A DNA stretch of 13,355 nt from Acidobacteriaceae bacterium (GTDB lineage Bacteria; Acidobacteriota; Terriglobia; Bryobacterales; Bryobacteraceae), in contig JAFASD010000582.1 of the NCBI GenBank assembly GCA_019244945.1, positions 1-13,355 on the forward strand, written 5' to 3'. Each line of letters begins with the position of its first letter. Position 1 is the first letter of the stretch. Below the pieces are notes generated by a model, which did no database searches, was not told the origin of the DNA, and saw nothing but the letters and a program-made list of their open reading frames with translations. Positions 6,733 through 13,355 of the stretch are shown in pieces. The position numbers and the translations under genes are program-made.

Positions 6733-7659
6733 TTGAAGACTCTTGTCATCGGTGGAACCGGGTTCATCGGCCCGCACCTTGTGCGTGAGCTTTCGCGCAT
6801 GGGTCACTCCGTGTCGGTTTTTCACCGTGGCAGCACGCAGTTAGATTTGCCAGCTGAACAGATTCTGGGCAATCGCCGGGATTTGGCTACGCTTCATTTG
6901 AAGGCCGATATCGTCATAGACCTGATTCTTGGCTCCGCAACTCAGGCGAACTCCGTAATGAGAGCGTTTCGTGGCATAGCTCAACGAATTGTGGCAGCAA
7001 GCAGCATCGATGTGTATCGCGCCTGCGGAGTACTGCACGGCAGCGAAGAGGGCCCGCTCGAGCCAGTGCCGTTAACGGAGGATTCCCCTCTTCGCACTAA
7101 ATCGCAGACGTACCCGCCTGCCCAAATGGACTTGCTGCGAAAGCTATTCGGCTGGATTGAGGATGACTACGACAAGATCCCTGTCGAGCGCGTAATCTTA
7201 GGTGATCCTGAATTGCCAGGCACCGTGCTCCGGCTTCCGATGATCTATGGCCCTGGGGATTATTTGCATCGATTTCATGCGGTTCTCCGAAGGATCGATG
7301 ACGGCCGCCGTGTGATTTTGTTTGAAGAAGGTTGGGCCAAGTGGCGCTCGCCGCGAGGGTATGTCGAGAACGTGGCGGCAGCGCTGGCATTGGCGTCGGT
7401 CTCCGAGCAAGCCGCAGGACGGATATACAATGTCGCAGAACAGCCCGCATTTTCGGAACTGGAATGGGCGAGTAAGATTGCAACAGCATGCAACTGGAAC
7501 GGCGTGTTTTTGACTTTGCCGAAAGAGCGGATGCCGGCTCATCTCGCTCAGCCTGGCAATGGCGCGCAACATTGGGAAGCAGATTCGACACGAATTCGGG
7601 ACGAGCTTGGCTATCGAGAACCAAGTCCCACTAGAGGAATCGATTCAGCGTACGATTGA
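6733..7659 (+). CDS. NAD-dependent epimerase/dehydratase (extended SDR), C-terminus frameshifted
   Basis: A 308-residue reading frame of the extended short-chain dehydrogenase family, which uses NAD(P) to epimerise, dehydrate or reduce nucleotide sugars or related compounds. The dinucleotide-binding GGTGFIG is at residues 7-13 and is followed by HRGS at the end of strand 2; VAASSIDVYRACG near 95-107 supplies the serine region, and RLPMIYGPGD near 160-170 is the usual substrate-side block. A canonical YxxxK is not obvious; YDK at 146-148 (DDYDKIPVERV) sits where it would be expected. The last 12 residues of this frame are unlike the family, whereas the expected ending is in the +1 frame from about 7622 to 7744. 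Restoring one base gives 336 residues. The start is TTG 6733. The substrate is unknown. Confidence 0.85.
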   Translation: MKTLVIGGTGFIGPHLVRELSRMGHSVSVFHRGSTQLDLPAEQILGNRRDLATLHLKADIVIDLILGSATQANSVMRAFRGIAQRIVAASSIDVYRACGVLHGSEEGPLEPVPLTEDSPLRTKSQTYPPAQMDLLRKLFGWIEDDYDKIPVERVILGDPELPGTVLRLPMIYGPGDYLHRFHAVLRRIDDGRRVILFEEGWAKWRSPRGYVENVAAALALASVSEQAAGRIYNVAEQPAFSELEWASKIATACNWNGVFLTLPKERMPAHLAQPGNGAQHWEADSTRIRDELGYREPSPTRGIDSAYD

Positions 7660-7744
7660 GTGGGGGCGCGCACACGCGCCCGGAGAATTTAATCTGAGCC
7701 AGTTCGATTACGCAGCTGAAGATGCTGCTGCGGCAGCGAACTAA
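7622..7744 (+). other. Displaced C-terminal end of the epimerase (+1 frame)
   Basis: Forty codons plus TAA read QVPLEESIQRTIEWGRAH and, further on, FDYAAEDAAAAAN. This is the ending one expects after ELGYRE in such epimerases, but it lies one base out of frame. Dropping one base in the GAACC run at 7618-7622 joins the two frames as YRE-QVPLEES. Either an indel in the strain, a sequencing/assembly error, or programmed +1 shifting could explain it; no recoding signal is seen. Confidence 0.75.
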
Positions 7745-7922
7745 GTTGCAATTGAACAAGCCGAAGCTGCACCGGCTCATCTTCAAAGTGGAGCATGGCC
7801 GCTTCGACTGCATTGGCGCGAAGTTCCTCCCAGGTCTCTGCTTCCGTGAAGATCGAATGGCCCAAGGCCTTGGCAAAGAAGCCACCCTCTTCGGCATCGC
7901 GAACTTCGAAAATCAACTCCAT
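7689..7922 (-). CDS. HicB-like small protein (antitoxin-fold homologue), orphan
   Basis: A 77-residue protein with the HicB/DUF1902-like partial-RNase-H fold pattern: MELIFEVRDAEEGGFFAKAL, then GHSIFTEAETWEELRANAVE and AAMLHFEDE. Such proteins are often antitoxins paired with a HicA toxin, but solitary copies (sometimes mislabelled 2-oxoisovalerate dehydrogenase subunits) are common. No HicA-like ORF is adjacent on either side. ATG 7922 is chosen because the family begins directly at this strand and TATCCT sits seven bases upstream; a GTG at 7961 would add 13 atypical residues. The last ~17 residues (LSSLPQQHLQLRNRTGSD) are not family-like and lie over the 3' end of the frame-corrected epimerase, giving a 56-base tail-to-tail overlap. 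Function is unproven. Confidence 0.72.
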   Translation of the reverse strand: MELIFEVRDAEEGGFFAKALGHSIFTEAETWEELRANAVEAAMLHFEDEPVQLRLVQLQLSSLPQQHLQLRNRTGSD

Positions 7923-7929
7923 TTGTTCC

Positions 7930-7935
7930 AGGATA
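7930..7935 (-). promoter_or_regulatory. Candidate -10 (TATCCT) for leaderless transcription of the HicB-like gene
   Basis: On the minus strand TATCCT ends seven bases before ATG 7922. It is one of five TANNCT elements at this spacing in the window and supports the shorter start over GTG 7961. Confidence 0.35.
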
Positions 7936-7986
7936 CGCTTGCGGCCCTTCGCTCCGGCCACGCACGTACTGGGCTATCAAATAGAG

Positions 7987-7999
7987 ATAGATCTATTCT
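7987..7999 (+). promoter_or_regulatory. nfo promoter candidate: palindrome ATAGATCTAT overlapping -10 TATTCT
   Basis: TATTCT (7994-7999) ends five bases before the nfo TTG at 8005, the same hexamer as before the HAD gene. The 10-base perfect palindrome ATAGATCTAT (7987-7996) covers the first half of it, so a bound protein would block the promoter. The palindrome is short and may be chance. An in-frame TGA at 7999-8001 rules out a longer nfo start. Confidence 0.35.
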
Positions 8000-8004
8000 G
8001 AGAC

Positions 8005-8943
8005 TTGCGTATCGGCATCCATACCTCGACCGCGGGCGCGCTGGAAAAAGCGGCGATCAAGGCGAGTGAGCTCGGGGCCAACACTTTTCAGATTTTTTCA
8101 GCGAGTCCGCGCATGTGGCGCGCCAAGGCGCCAGATCCCGAACAAATCCGACGCTTGCATCAGCACCGCGAAAGGCACGATTTAACGCCGCTTGTTATCC
8201 ACGACAGCTACTTAATCAATTTGGCTGCGTCTGAGTCTCTCATTCGACAAAAATCCATCGACGGATTTCGGGGGGAATTAGAGCGGGCGCTTTTGATCGG
8301 CGCAGAGTATCTGGTAACGCATCCGGGCAATTATAAAGGCCTGAGCATTGAAGAAGGCATGTTCAATGTGGCCGAAGCCATCGCATTGGCTTGGCGAGGA
8401 GTCGATCCGGCGCTGCGGAAGAAGCCGAAGCTGTCCATTTTGCTCGAAAATACCGCGGGTGCTGGCGCTCAATTGGGAGGCAAACTGCACGAGTTATCGA
8501 TGATTCGGGAAGCTGTCCAGCCGTATATGGACATTCCGATCGGCTATTGTCTGGATACTTGTCACTGCTATGTGAGCGGATTCGATATAGCTCATGAGAG
8601 CGGCCTCGCTGCGCTGATTGAACGAGCGTCACAGACGTTGGGGCTCCAGCACGTTCCGGTGATTCACGCCAACGATGCGAAGGCCGCTTTGAATTCGCAC
8701 GTCGACCGGCATGCAAACATCGGCGCTGGTTATATTGGACTTGAAGGCTTTCGCCGCATTCTGAATCATCCGGAACTGCGCAATAAAGCCTTCATTCTCG
8801 AGACACCCGTCGATCAACCGGGTGACGATCTTCGTAATGTTACGGCACTGAAGGAGCTTGTATTCCCGAAAAAGCGTTCGACCCCAAAGAAATTGAGCCG
8901 AAGTGGCAGGAGCGCTGGGCGAAGGATGCCTCGCTCTACGTAG
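8005..8943 (+). CDS. nfo: Endonuclease IV (AP endonuclease), with basic C-terminal extension
   Basis: Nfo is the trinuclear-zinc AP endonuclease of base excision repair; it cuts DNA 5' of abasic sites and trims blocked 3' ends. The TIM-barrel protein begins MRIGIHTS at TTG 8005, fixed by an in-frame stop just upstream. All nine metal ligands of the E. coli enzyme have counterparts: H66 in VIHDSYLINLA, His in LVTHPGNY, Glu in ILLENTAGAG, Asp and His in CLDTCHCY, His in PVIHAND, Asp and His in HVDRHANIG, and Glu in FILETPV. The normal family end is near ALKELV at about residue 286. The remaining 26 residues (FPKKRSTPKKLSRSG and onward) contain ten Lys/Arg and no acidic residue, and are read from DNA that also encodes the start of leuS, so they may be only out-of-frame read-through. 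Identity is secure; the tail is questionable. Confidence 0.95.
   Translation: MRIGIHTSTAGALEKAAIKASELGANTFQIFSASPRMWRAKAPDPEQIRRLHQHRERHDLTPLVIHDSYLINLAASESLIRQKSIDGFRGELERALLIGAEYLVTHPGNYKGLSIEEGMFNVAEAIALAWRGVDPALRKKPKLSILLENTAGAGAQLGGKLHELSMIREAVQPYMDIPIGYCLDTCHCYVSGFDIAHESGLAALIERASQTLGLQHVPVIHANDAKAALNSHVDRHANIGAGYIGLEGFRRILNHPELRNKAFILETPVDQPGDDLRNVTALKELVFPKKRSTPKKLSRSGRSAGRRMPRST
8851..8856 (+). promoter_or_regulatory. Ribosome binding site AAGGAG for leuS, deciding an ATT start
   Basis: A full AAGGAG lies inside the nfo coding region, five bases before ATT 8862. It is one of only two strong Shine-Dalgarno sequences in front of a gene in this window and is otherwise unexplained in the middle of nfo. 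Its spacing suits initiation at 8862, where the leuS frame gives a normal N-terminus. Confidence 0.6.
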
Positions 8944-11306
8944 CCGACGCCCTCGACAAACCCAAATATTACGTTCTCGAAATGCTGCCGTATCCCAGCG
9001 GCAAATTGCATATGGGGCACGTGCGCAACTATGCCATCGGCGATGCCCTGGCGCGTTATATGTGGATGCGCGGGTATAACGTTCTGCACCCAATGGGCTG
9101 GGACGCGTTCGGATTGCCCGCGGAAAACGCGGCGCTCAAAGCCGGCCGCGATCCGGGTGAGTGGACGTACGCCAACATCGGTCACATGAAGGCGCAAATG
9201 CAGCGCCTCGGGTTTGGAATTGATTGGAGCCGTGAAGTAGCGACCTGTGAACCCGAGTACTATCGCTGGAACCAGTGGTTTTTTCTGAAGATGTTCGAGC
9301 GCGGTTTGGCTTACCGCAAAGAGGCGCTGCTGAACTGGTGTCCGGAATGCGGGACGGTTCTCGCGAACGAGCAGGTGGTGAACGGTTGCTGCTGGCGCCA
9401 CGAGACCACGCCGGTCGAGCAGCGCGCGATGCAGCAGTGGTTCTTACGAATTACCCAGTATGCCGGTGAGCTACTCGATGCCTTGAACGATTTGGAAAAA
9501 GGCTGGCCGGAGCGCGTCATTTCAATGCAGCGCAATTGGATCGGCCGTTCCGAAGGCGCAGAGGTGGATTTTCAAATCGATGGCGAGCAGGACAACATTC
9601 GGATATTTACGACACGCATCGACACAATTTACGGCGCGACGTGCCTGATTCTCGCTCCCGGTCATCCGCTTACCGAAAAGCTGGTCACCGGCGAATCCGA
9701 GCGCTTGAAGATCAAAGAAATGGTGGACTCCACAGCGCGCCAGGATCCGGGGAACCTGGAGAAAGTTGGGCTGTTCACCGGGCGTTATGCCGTTCGGCCA
9801 TTCGATGGAGCAAAGATCCCGATCTGGATCGGCAACTTCGTGCTGATGGGATATGGAACGGGCGCGATTATGGCCGTCCCTGCGCATGACGAGCGCGATT
9901 TCGAGTTTTGTCGCAGTTATGGGATACCCGTCGTACCCGTTATCAGGCCTGTGGATGTACCGCTTGCGGATGGTCCATCGATGACGGAAGCGTTCACAGA
10001 TTACGGAATTGTCGAAAATTCGGGCGAGTGGTCGGGATTGCCGAGCGAGGAAGCTCGCAAGCAAATGGCTGCATTTGCGAAGGCGAGCGGCTTTGGAGAT
10101 GAGGCGATCACCTATCGCATCAAAGACTGGGGCATCTCGCGGCAGCGTTACTGGGGCACGCCGATTCCGATCATCTACTGCCAAAGGTGCGGTATCGTTC
10201 CGGTCCCTGAAAGCGAACTGCCGGTCGAATTGCCGCTGGGCGTGAAGATCACGGGCAAAGGGCGGTCGCCGCTCGAAGCGGACGAATCGTTTATGCAGGT
10301 CTCGTGCCCGAAATGCGGCGGGGCGGCGAAGCGCGAGAGCGACACGATGGATACTTTCATCGATTCGTCCTGGTACTTTTATCGCTATTGCGATCCGCAC
10401 AATCATCGCGCGCCCTTCGATTCGAAGATCATCGCCGCGTGGTTCCCCATCGATCAGTACATCGGCGGTATCACTCACGCAATTTTGCACCTGATCTATT
10501 CCAGGTTTTGGACCAAGATGATGCGGGATCTCGGGCTGATCACGAACGCCGAGCCGGCCAAGAACTTGTTCACTCAGGGAATGGTTCTGATGGGCGGCAG
10601 CGCCATGTCGAAATCCAAAGGCAATGTTGTCGATCCTGACGAAATGGTGGAACGATATGGCGCCGATACCTGCCGCCTTTACACCCTGTTTGCGGCGCCT
10701 CCCGACAAAGACATGGATTGGAACGAATCGAGCGTCGAGGGGCAATATCGGTTCTTGGCCCGCGTTTACCGGTTTGTGACTCGCAACGCGAATCGAGTCG
10801 AAAATGGGTCCAGCAGTGCGGATCGTCAGGCGCTGCGGAAACTGCATCAAACGATTCGCAAGATCACCAACGATTTTGATAATCGCTGGCATTTCAACAC
10901 CTCTATTGCTTCTGTGATGGAGTTGGTAAACGAGCTGTACGCGCTAGAAGGCGAAATATCGGCCGGAACGTCGCGCGAAATTTGCGGGGCGGTTACGCTA
11001 ATGCTCGCGCCATTTGCCCCGTATACCGCCCAAGACCTATGGGAGCTGTTGAGTAATGCCGGCCCAGTGTTTCGCCAAAACTGGCCTGCGTTCGACGCTG
11101 AATTGGCCAAAGAAGAAATGGCCGAGATTCCCGTGCAGGTAAACGGGAAGCTACGCGGCCACATCTACGCCGCGTTTGGAAGCCCAAAAGAAAAGCTGGA
11201 GCGGCTTGCCCTCGAAAACGAGAAAGCGAAATCGTTTATTCAGAACAAGCAGGTGGCTCGGATAATTGTCGTCCCGGACAAGTTGGTCAACATTGTTGTG
11301 AAGTGA
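8862..11306 (+). CDS. leuS: Leucyl-tRNA synthetase (probable ATT start)
   Basis: LeuS is the class I synthetase that charges tRNA-Leu and edits mischarged products. From ATT 8862 it is 814 residues, normal for bacteria. Order: N-terminal FDPKEIEPKWQERWAKDASL (6-25), HIGH-like HMGH at 50-53, DWSREV, a first zinc motif CPECG and a second CxxC pair (CQRCG, CPKCGG), the CP1 editing domain with TTRIDTIYGAT and MGYGTGAIMAVPAHDERDF, DTMDTFIDSSWYFYRYCD, then KMSKS-like AMSKS at 581-585, and anticodon-binding and C-terminal domains ending VVPDKLVNIVVK. The first Lys of KMSKS is Ala. The first canonical start, ATG 8982, would delete 40 conserved residues; no ATG, GTG or TTG lies between the in-frame stop at 8835 and 8982. 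The gene overlaps nfo by 82 bases, implying coupled translation. Confidence 0.95.
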   Translation: MPEKAFDPKEIEPKWQERWAKDASLYVADALDKPKYYVLEMLPYPSGKLHMGHVRNYAIGDALARYMWMRGYNVLHPMGWDAFGLPAENAALKAGRDPGEWTYANIGHMKAQMQRLGFGIDWSREVATCEPEYYRWNQWFFLKMFERGLAYRKEALLNWCPECGTVLANEQVVNGCCWRHETTPVEQRAMQQWFLRITQYAGELLDALNDLEKGWPERVISMQRNWIGRSEGAEVDFQIDGEQDNIRIFTTRIDTIYGATCLILAPGHPLTEKLVTGESERLKIKEMVDSTARQDPGNLEKVGLFTGRYAVRPFDGAKIPIWIGNFVLMGYGTGAIMAVPAHDERDFEFCRSYGIPVVPVIRPVDVPLADGPSMTEAFTDYGIVENSGEWSGLPSEEARKQMAAFAKASGFGDEAITYRIKDWGISRQRYWGTPIPIIYCQRCGIVPVPESELPVELPLGVKITGKGRSPLEADESFMQVSCPKCGGAAKRESDTMDTFIDSSWYFYRYCDPHNHRAPFDSKIIAAWFPIDQYIGGITHAILHLIYSRFWTKMMRDLGLITNAEPAKNLFTQGMVLMGGSAMSKSKGNVVDPDEMVERYGADTCRLYTLFAAPPDKDMDWNESSVEGQYRFLARVYRFVTRNANRVENGSSSADRQALRKLHQTIRKITNDFDNRWHFNTSIASVMELVNELYALEGEISAGTSREICGAVTLMLAPFAPYTAQDLWELLSNAGPVFRQNWPAFDAELAKEEMAEIPVQVNGKLRGHIYAAFGSPKEKLERLALENEKAKSFIQNKQVARIIVVPDKLVNIVVK

Positions 11307-11331
11307 CAAACCGTTTTCGCCCCATCTGTTT

Positions 11332-11337
11332 TACTCT
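11332..11337 (+). promoter_or_regulatory. Candidate -10 (TACTCT) before the ABC ATPase gene
   Basis: TACTCT lies in the 49-base gap after leuS, 18 bases before the TTG start, so it would give a leader of about 12 bases containing GAAGGCGGGAG. No convincing -35 is seen (GTGACA at 11303 is too far). The ATPase and clpC could equally be co-transcribed with leuS. Confidence 0.25.
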
Positions 11338-11355
11338 AGAGGTGAAGGCGGGAGT

Positions 11356-12108
11356 TTGAGCACAGAAGGTGCGATTCGGGCAGATTCTCTGACGAAGACC
11401 TACTGCTCCGGTGGCGCGGAAGTCGTAGTATTTCGGAATCTTTCGCTCCGCATAGAGCGTGGGGAACGCCTTGCCATCATCGGGGAGTCGGGGGCAGGGA
11501 AGTCAACTTTGTTGCACCTGCTCGGCGGTTTAGACCGTCCTTCCAGCGGGAGAATCTATTTCGGCGACAGTAATATCGTCGCTTTCACGGAGCAGGAGTT
11601 GTCCGATTTCCGCAATCGGGAGCTTGGGTTCGTTTGGCAGAATCCCTTTTTGTTGCCGGAGTTTACGGCACTCGAGAACGTGATGATGCCCCTACTCATC
11701 AGAGGCGTCGAGCCGGACAAGGCGGCCAAGTCAGCGCGCGCCAGGTTAGAAGAAGTAGGCCTGCGGAGCCGCGAGTCACACCGCTCGGGTGAGCTGTCCG
11801 GCGGAGAACAGCAACGCGTGGCGCTCGCTCGGGCCCTTGTTGGAGAACCCGGTGTTCTGCTAGCCGACGAGCCGACGGGTAACTTAGATTTCCGCACCGG
11901 AGAGATGATCATTGCTCTGCTCGCCGAAATGCACGAAGCCCATGGGTTAACCTCAGTATTCGTCACCCACAATATTGCTTTCGCAACCCGTTGCGACCGA
12001 GTTTTAGAGTTAAGAAAGGGCATCCTGCAGACGCCCTCCGAGTTGGAGCTGCAGGAAGCTGGAATGCTACAAGACGCAACCCGTCTTGACGGTGGTGCTT
12101 ATGTTTGA
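11356..12108 (+). CDS. ABC transporter ATP-binding protein, LolD/MacB type
   Basis: A 250-residue ATPase of the LolD/MacB/FtsE group, whose members power FtsX-like permeases in lipoprotein release, macrolide or peptide export, or cell-envelope signalling at the inner membrane. Motifs: Walker A GESGAGKST (43-51), Q-loop in FVWQNPFLLPEFTALENVMMP, signature LSGGEQQR (147-154), Walker B VLLADEP with DEPTGNLD (167 onward) and the switch His in VTHN (205). The PTGNLD and LLPEFTALENV patterns point to LolD. No FtsX/LolC-like permease gene is next to it, so its membrane partner must be elsewhere. The start is TTG 11356 with a purine-rich GAAGGCGGGAG just upstream. Its 3' end overlaps clpC by 8 bases (the clpC ATG lies within the last codons), indicating coupled translation. 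Confidence 0.9.
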   Translation: MSTEGAIRADSLTKTYCSGGAEVVVFRNLSLRIERGERLAIIGESGAGKSTLLHLLGGLDRPSSGRIYFGDSNIVAFTEQELSDFRNRELGFVWQNPFLLPEFTALENVMMPLLIRGVEPDKAAKSARARLEEVGLRSRESHRSGELSGGEQQRVALARALVGEPGVLLADEPTGNLDFRTGEMIIALLAEMHEAHGLTSVFVTHNIAFATRCDRVLELRKGILQTPSELELQEAGMLQDATRLDGGAYV

Positions 12109-13355
12109 AAGATATACGGAGAAAGCGCGCCGCGTCATCTTTTTCGCGAGGTATGAAGCGAGCCAATTCGGAAGCCCGTACATCGAGACCGAGCATTTGT
12201 TGTTAGGTCTCTTGCGCGAGGACAAAGCTTTGGCGAACCGCTTTTTGCGCTCCCACGCCGCAATTGAATCCATACGCAAGCAGATCGAGGCGCACACAAC
12301 CGTTCGCGAAAAGGTATCGACATCCGTCGATCTGCCCTTGAGCCATGAATGCAAACGCGTACTGGCTTATGGAGCTGAGGAAGCGGAACGGCTAAGTCAC
12401 AAGCACATTGGCACGGAGCACCTGCTGCTGGGTCTGTTGCGTGAAGAAAAAAGCTTTGCGGCAGAAATTTTGCACGAGCGCGGGCTCCGGCTTTCCGCGG
12501 TACGCGAAGAAATCGCGCGATCCGCATCTGAAAAGACCTCCGCGAATAGACCGAAGGAAAGCTCTCTACTCGCCGAGTTCAGCCGCGACCTCACGCAGGC
12601 GGCTGTCGACGGCATGCTCGATCCCTTAATTGGCAGGGATTCCGAGCTCGATCGAGTGGTTCAAATTTTGTGCCGCCGGACGAAGAACAATCCGGTTTTG
12701 ATCGGCGAGCCGGGCGTCGGCAAAACTGCCATCGTCGAGGGCCTCGCTCAGCGCATTGCAGACGGCGATGTGCCTTCGTTCTTGTCCGATAAGCGGATCC
12801 TGGCGCTTGATCTTTCACTCATTGTCGCCGGCACGAAATATCGCGGCCAATTCGAAGAGCGCTTGAAGACCATCATGAAAGAGTTGATGGAAAATCAAAA
12901 CGCAATCATCTTCATTGACGAATTACACACGCTGGTAGGCGCCGGATCGGCGGAAGGCTCGCTGGATGCCGCGAATATTTTGAAACCAGCTCTTTCCCGC
13001 GGCGAGATCCAGTGCATTGGCGCCACCACTCCTGCTGAATACCGGAAATCCATTGAGAAAGACCGCTCCCTCGAGAGACGCTTTCAAGCCGTCAAAGTGC
13101 CCCCGCCGAGTGAAGGCGATGCGATCCGAATCTTGTTCGGCATTAAGGAGCGATACGAAAAATTCCACGCCGTTGCGTATACGGATGAGGCGATCGAAGG
13201 CGCTGTCTACACTTCCACTCGCTTCATTCCCGACCGTTTCTTGCCGGATAAGGCGATTGACTTGATCGATGAAGCAGGCGCTCGCGTCAAGCTGCGTCAA
13301 ACTACGCTGCCCACCGAAGTGGCCGATATTCAGAAGCGCATCAAATTCATCGTGC
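12101..13355 (+). CDS. clpC: ATP-dependent Clp protease ATP-binding subunit ClpC (5' part, runs off right edge)
   Basis: ClpC is a Hsp100 AAA+ unfoldase that feeds proteins into ClpP. The first 418 codons are present: MFERYTEKARRVIFFARYEA, then two Clp-N repeats whose diagnostic HLLLGLLRE appears twice (YIETEHLLLGLLREDKA, HIGTEHLLLGLLREEKS), a linker, and the first AAA+ domain with Walker A GEPGVGKT (202-209), Walker B IIFIDELHTL (269-278), sensor ATT (308-310) and arginine-finger region LERRF near 325. The frame ends just after DEAGARVKLR, around where the UVR middle domain of ClpC starts; the second AAA+ domain and ClpP-binding loop lie beyond the window. The paired Clp-N repeats and the region after D1 favour ClpC over ClpA or ClpB. 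ATG 12101 lies inside the end of the ABC ATPase gene. Confidence 0.95.
   Translation, partial: MFERYTEKARRVIFFARYEASQFGSPYIETEHLLLGLLREDKALANRFLRSHAAIESIRKQIEAHTTVREKVSTSVDLPLSHECKRVLAYGAEEAERLSHKHIGTEHLLLGLLREEKSFAAEILHERGLRLSAVREEIARSASEKTSANRPKESSLLAEFSRDLTQAAVDGMLDPLIGRDSELDRVVQILCRRTKNNPVLIGEPGVGKTAIVEGLAQRIADGDVPSFLSDKRILALDLSLIVAGTKYRGQFEERLKTIMKELMENQNAIIFIDELHTLVGAGSAEGSLDAANILKPALSRGEIQCIGATTPAEYRKSIEKDRSLERRFQAVKVPPPSEGDAIRILFGIKERYEKFHAVAYTDEAIEGAVYTSTRFIPDRFLPDKAIDLIDEAGARVKLRQTTLPTEVADIQKRIKFIV

Noticed and set aside
9522..10892. Long 456-codon open frame antisense to leuS
   Set aside because: It follows the codon structure of leuS on the other strand; composition is rich in Arg/His/Pro with no domain pattern, a typical antisense shadow of a GC-rich gene.
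8982..11306. leuS start at the first canonical ATG
   Set aside because: It would remove a conserved N-terminal region (EIEPKWQ..W) and start five residues before the PYPSG part of the active site, with no ribosome site; ATT 8862 behind AAGGAG fits better.
1..13355. Defence system, prophage, mobile element or biosynthetic cluster
   Set aside because: No integrase, transposase, restriction, Cas, nuclease-helicase or synthase-type genes were seen; contents are scattered housekeeping and small accessory genes.

Overview
This window looks like ordinary chromosome from a Gram-negative-type bacterium, most likely an Acidobacteriota member or close relative. The basis is indirect: moderate GC, a DUF2203/DUF507 pair, an ATT/TTG/GTG-rich set of starts, and a ClpC-type (not ClpA-type) unfoldase in what otherwise looks like a Gram-negative gene set. 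No phage, plasmid, insertion sequence, CRISPR or rRNA/tRNA signature is visible, and no gene-free stretch exceeds 300 bases (the longest gap is 694-822).

Layout, left to right. (1) Minus strand: the 5' third of uvrA (nucleotide excision repair), running off the left edge. (2) Plus strand: a HAD phosphatase/phosphomutase and a VOC (glyoxalase-fold) protein 15 bp apart, then an MFS exporter behind a perfect inverted repeat, then an exported TPR protein that overlaps by one base a large GT-C-like membrane protein. (3) Minus strand: DUF2203 then DUF507, convergent with and overlapping the membrane protein gene by 12 bp. (4) Plus strand: an NAD-dependent epimerase/dehydratase whose last 40 codons are displaced by a one-base frameshift. 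(5) Minus strand: a small HicB-like orphan. (6) Plus strand: nfo (endonuclease IV), leuS, a LolD/MacB-type ABC ATPase and the first half of clpC. nfo/leuS overlap by about 82 bp and the ATPase/clpC overlap by 8 bp, so expression is probably coupled.

The genes are mostly housekeeping: DNA repair (uvrA, nfo), tRNA charging (leuS), protein quality control (clpC), export (MFS, ABC ATPase) and small-molecule metabolism. I found no convincing undescribed multi-gene system. Three signals deserve attention. First, five genes on both strands that lack a Shine-Dalgarno have a hexamer of the form TANNCT only 5-7 bases before the start codon, which fits leaderless transcription. Second, leuS has no canonical start compatible with its conserved N-terminus and appears to start at ATT, preceded by a perfect AAGGAG inside nfo. 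Third, the epimerase has a clean +1 frameshift near its C-terminus.
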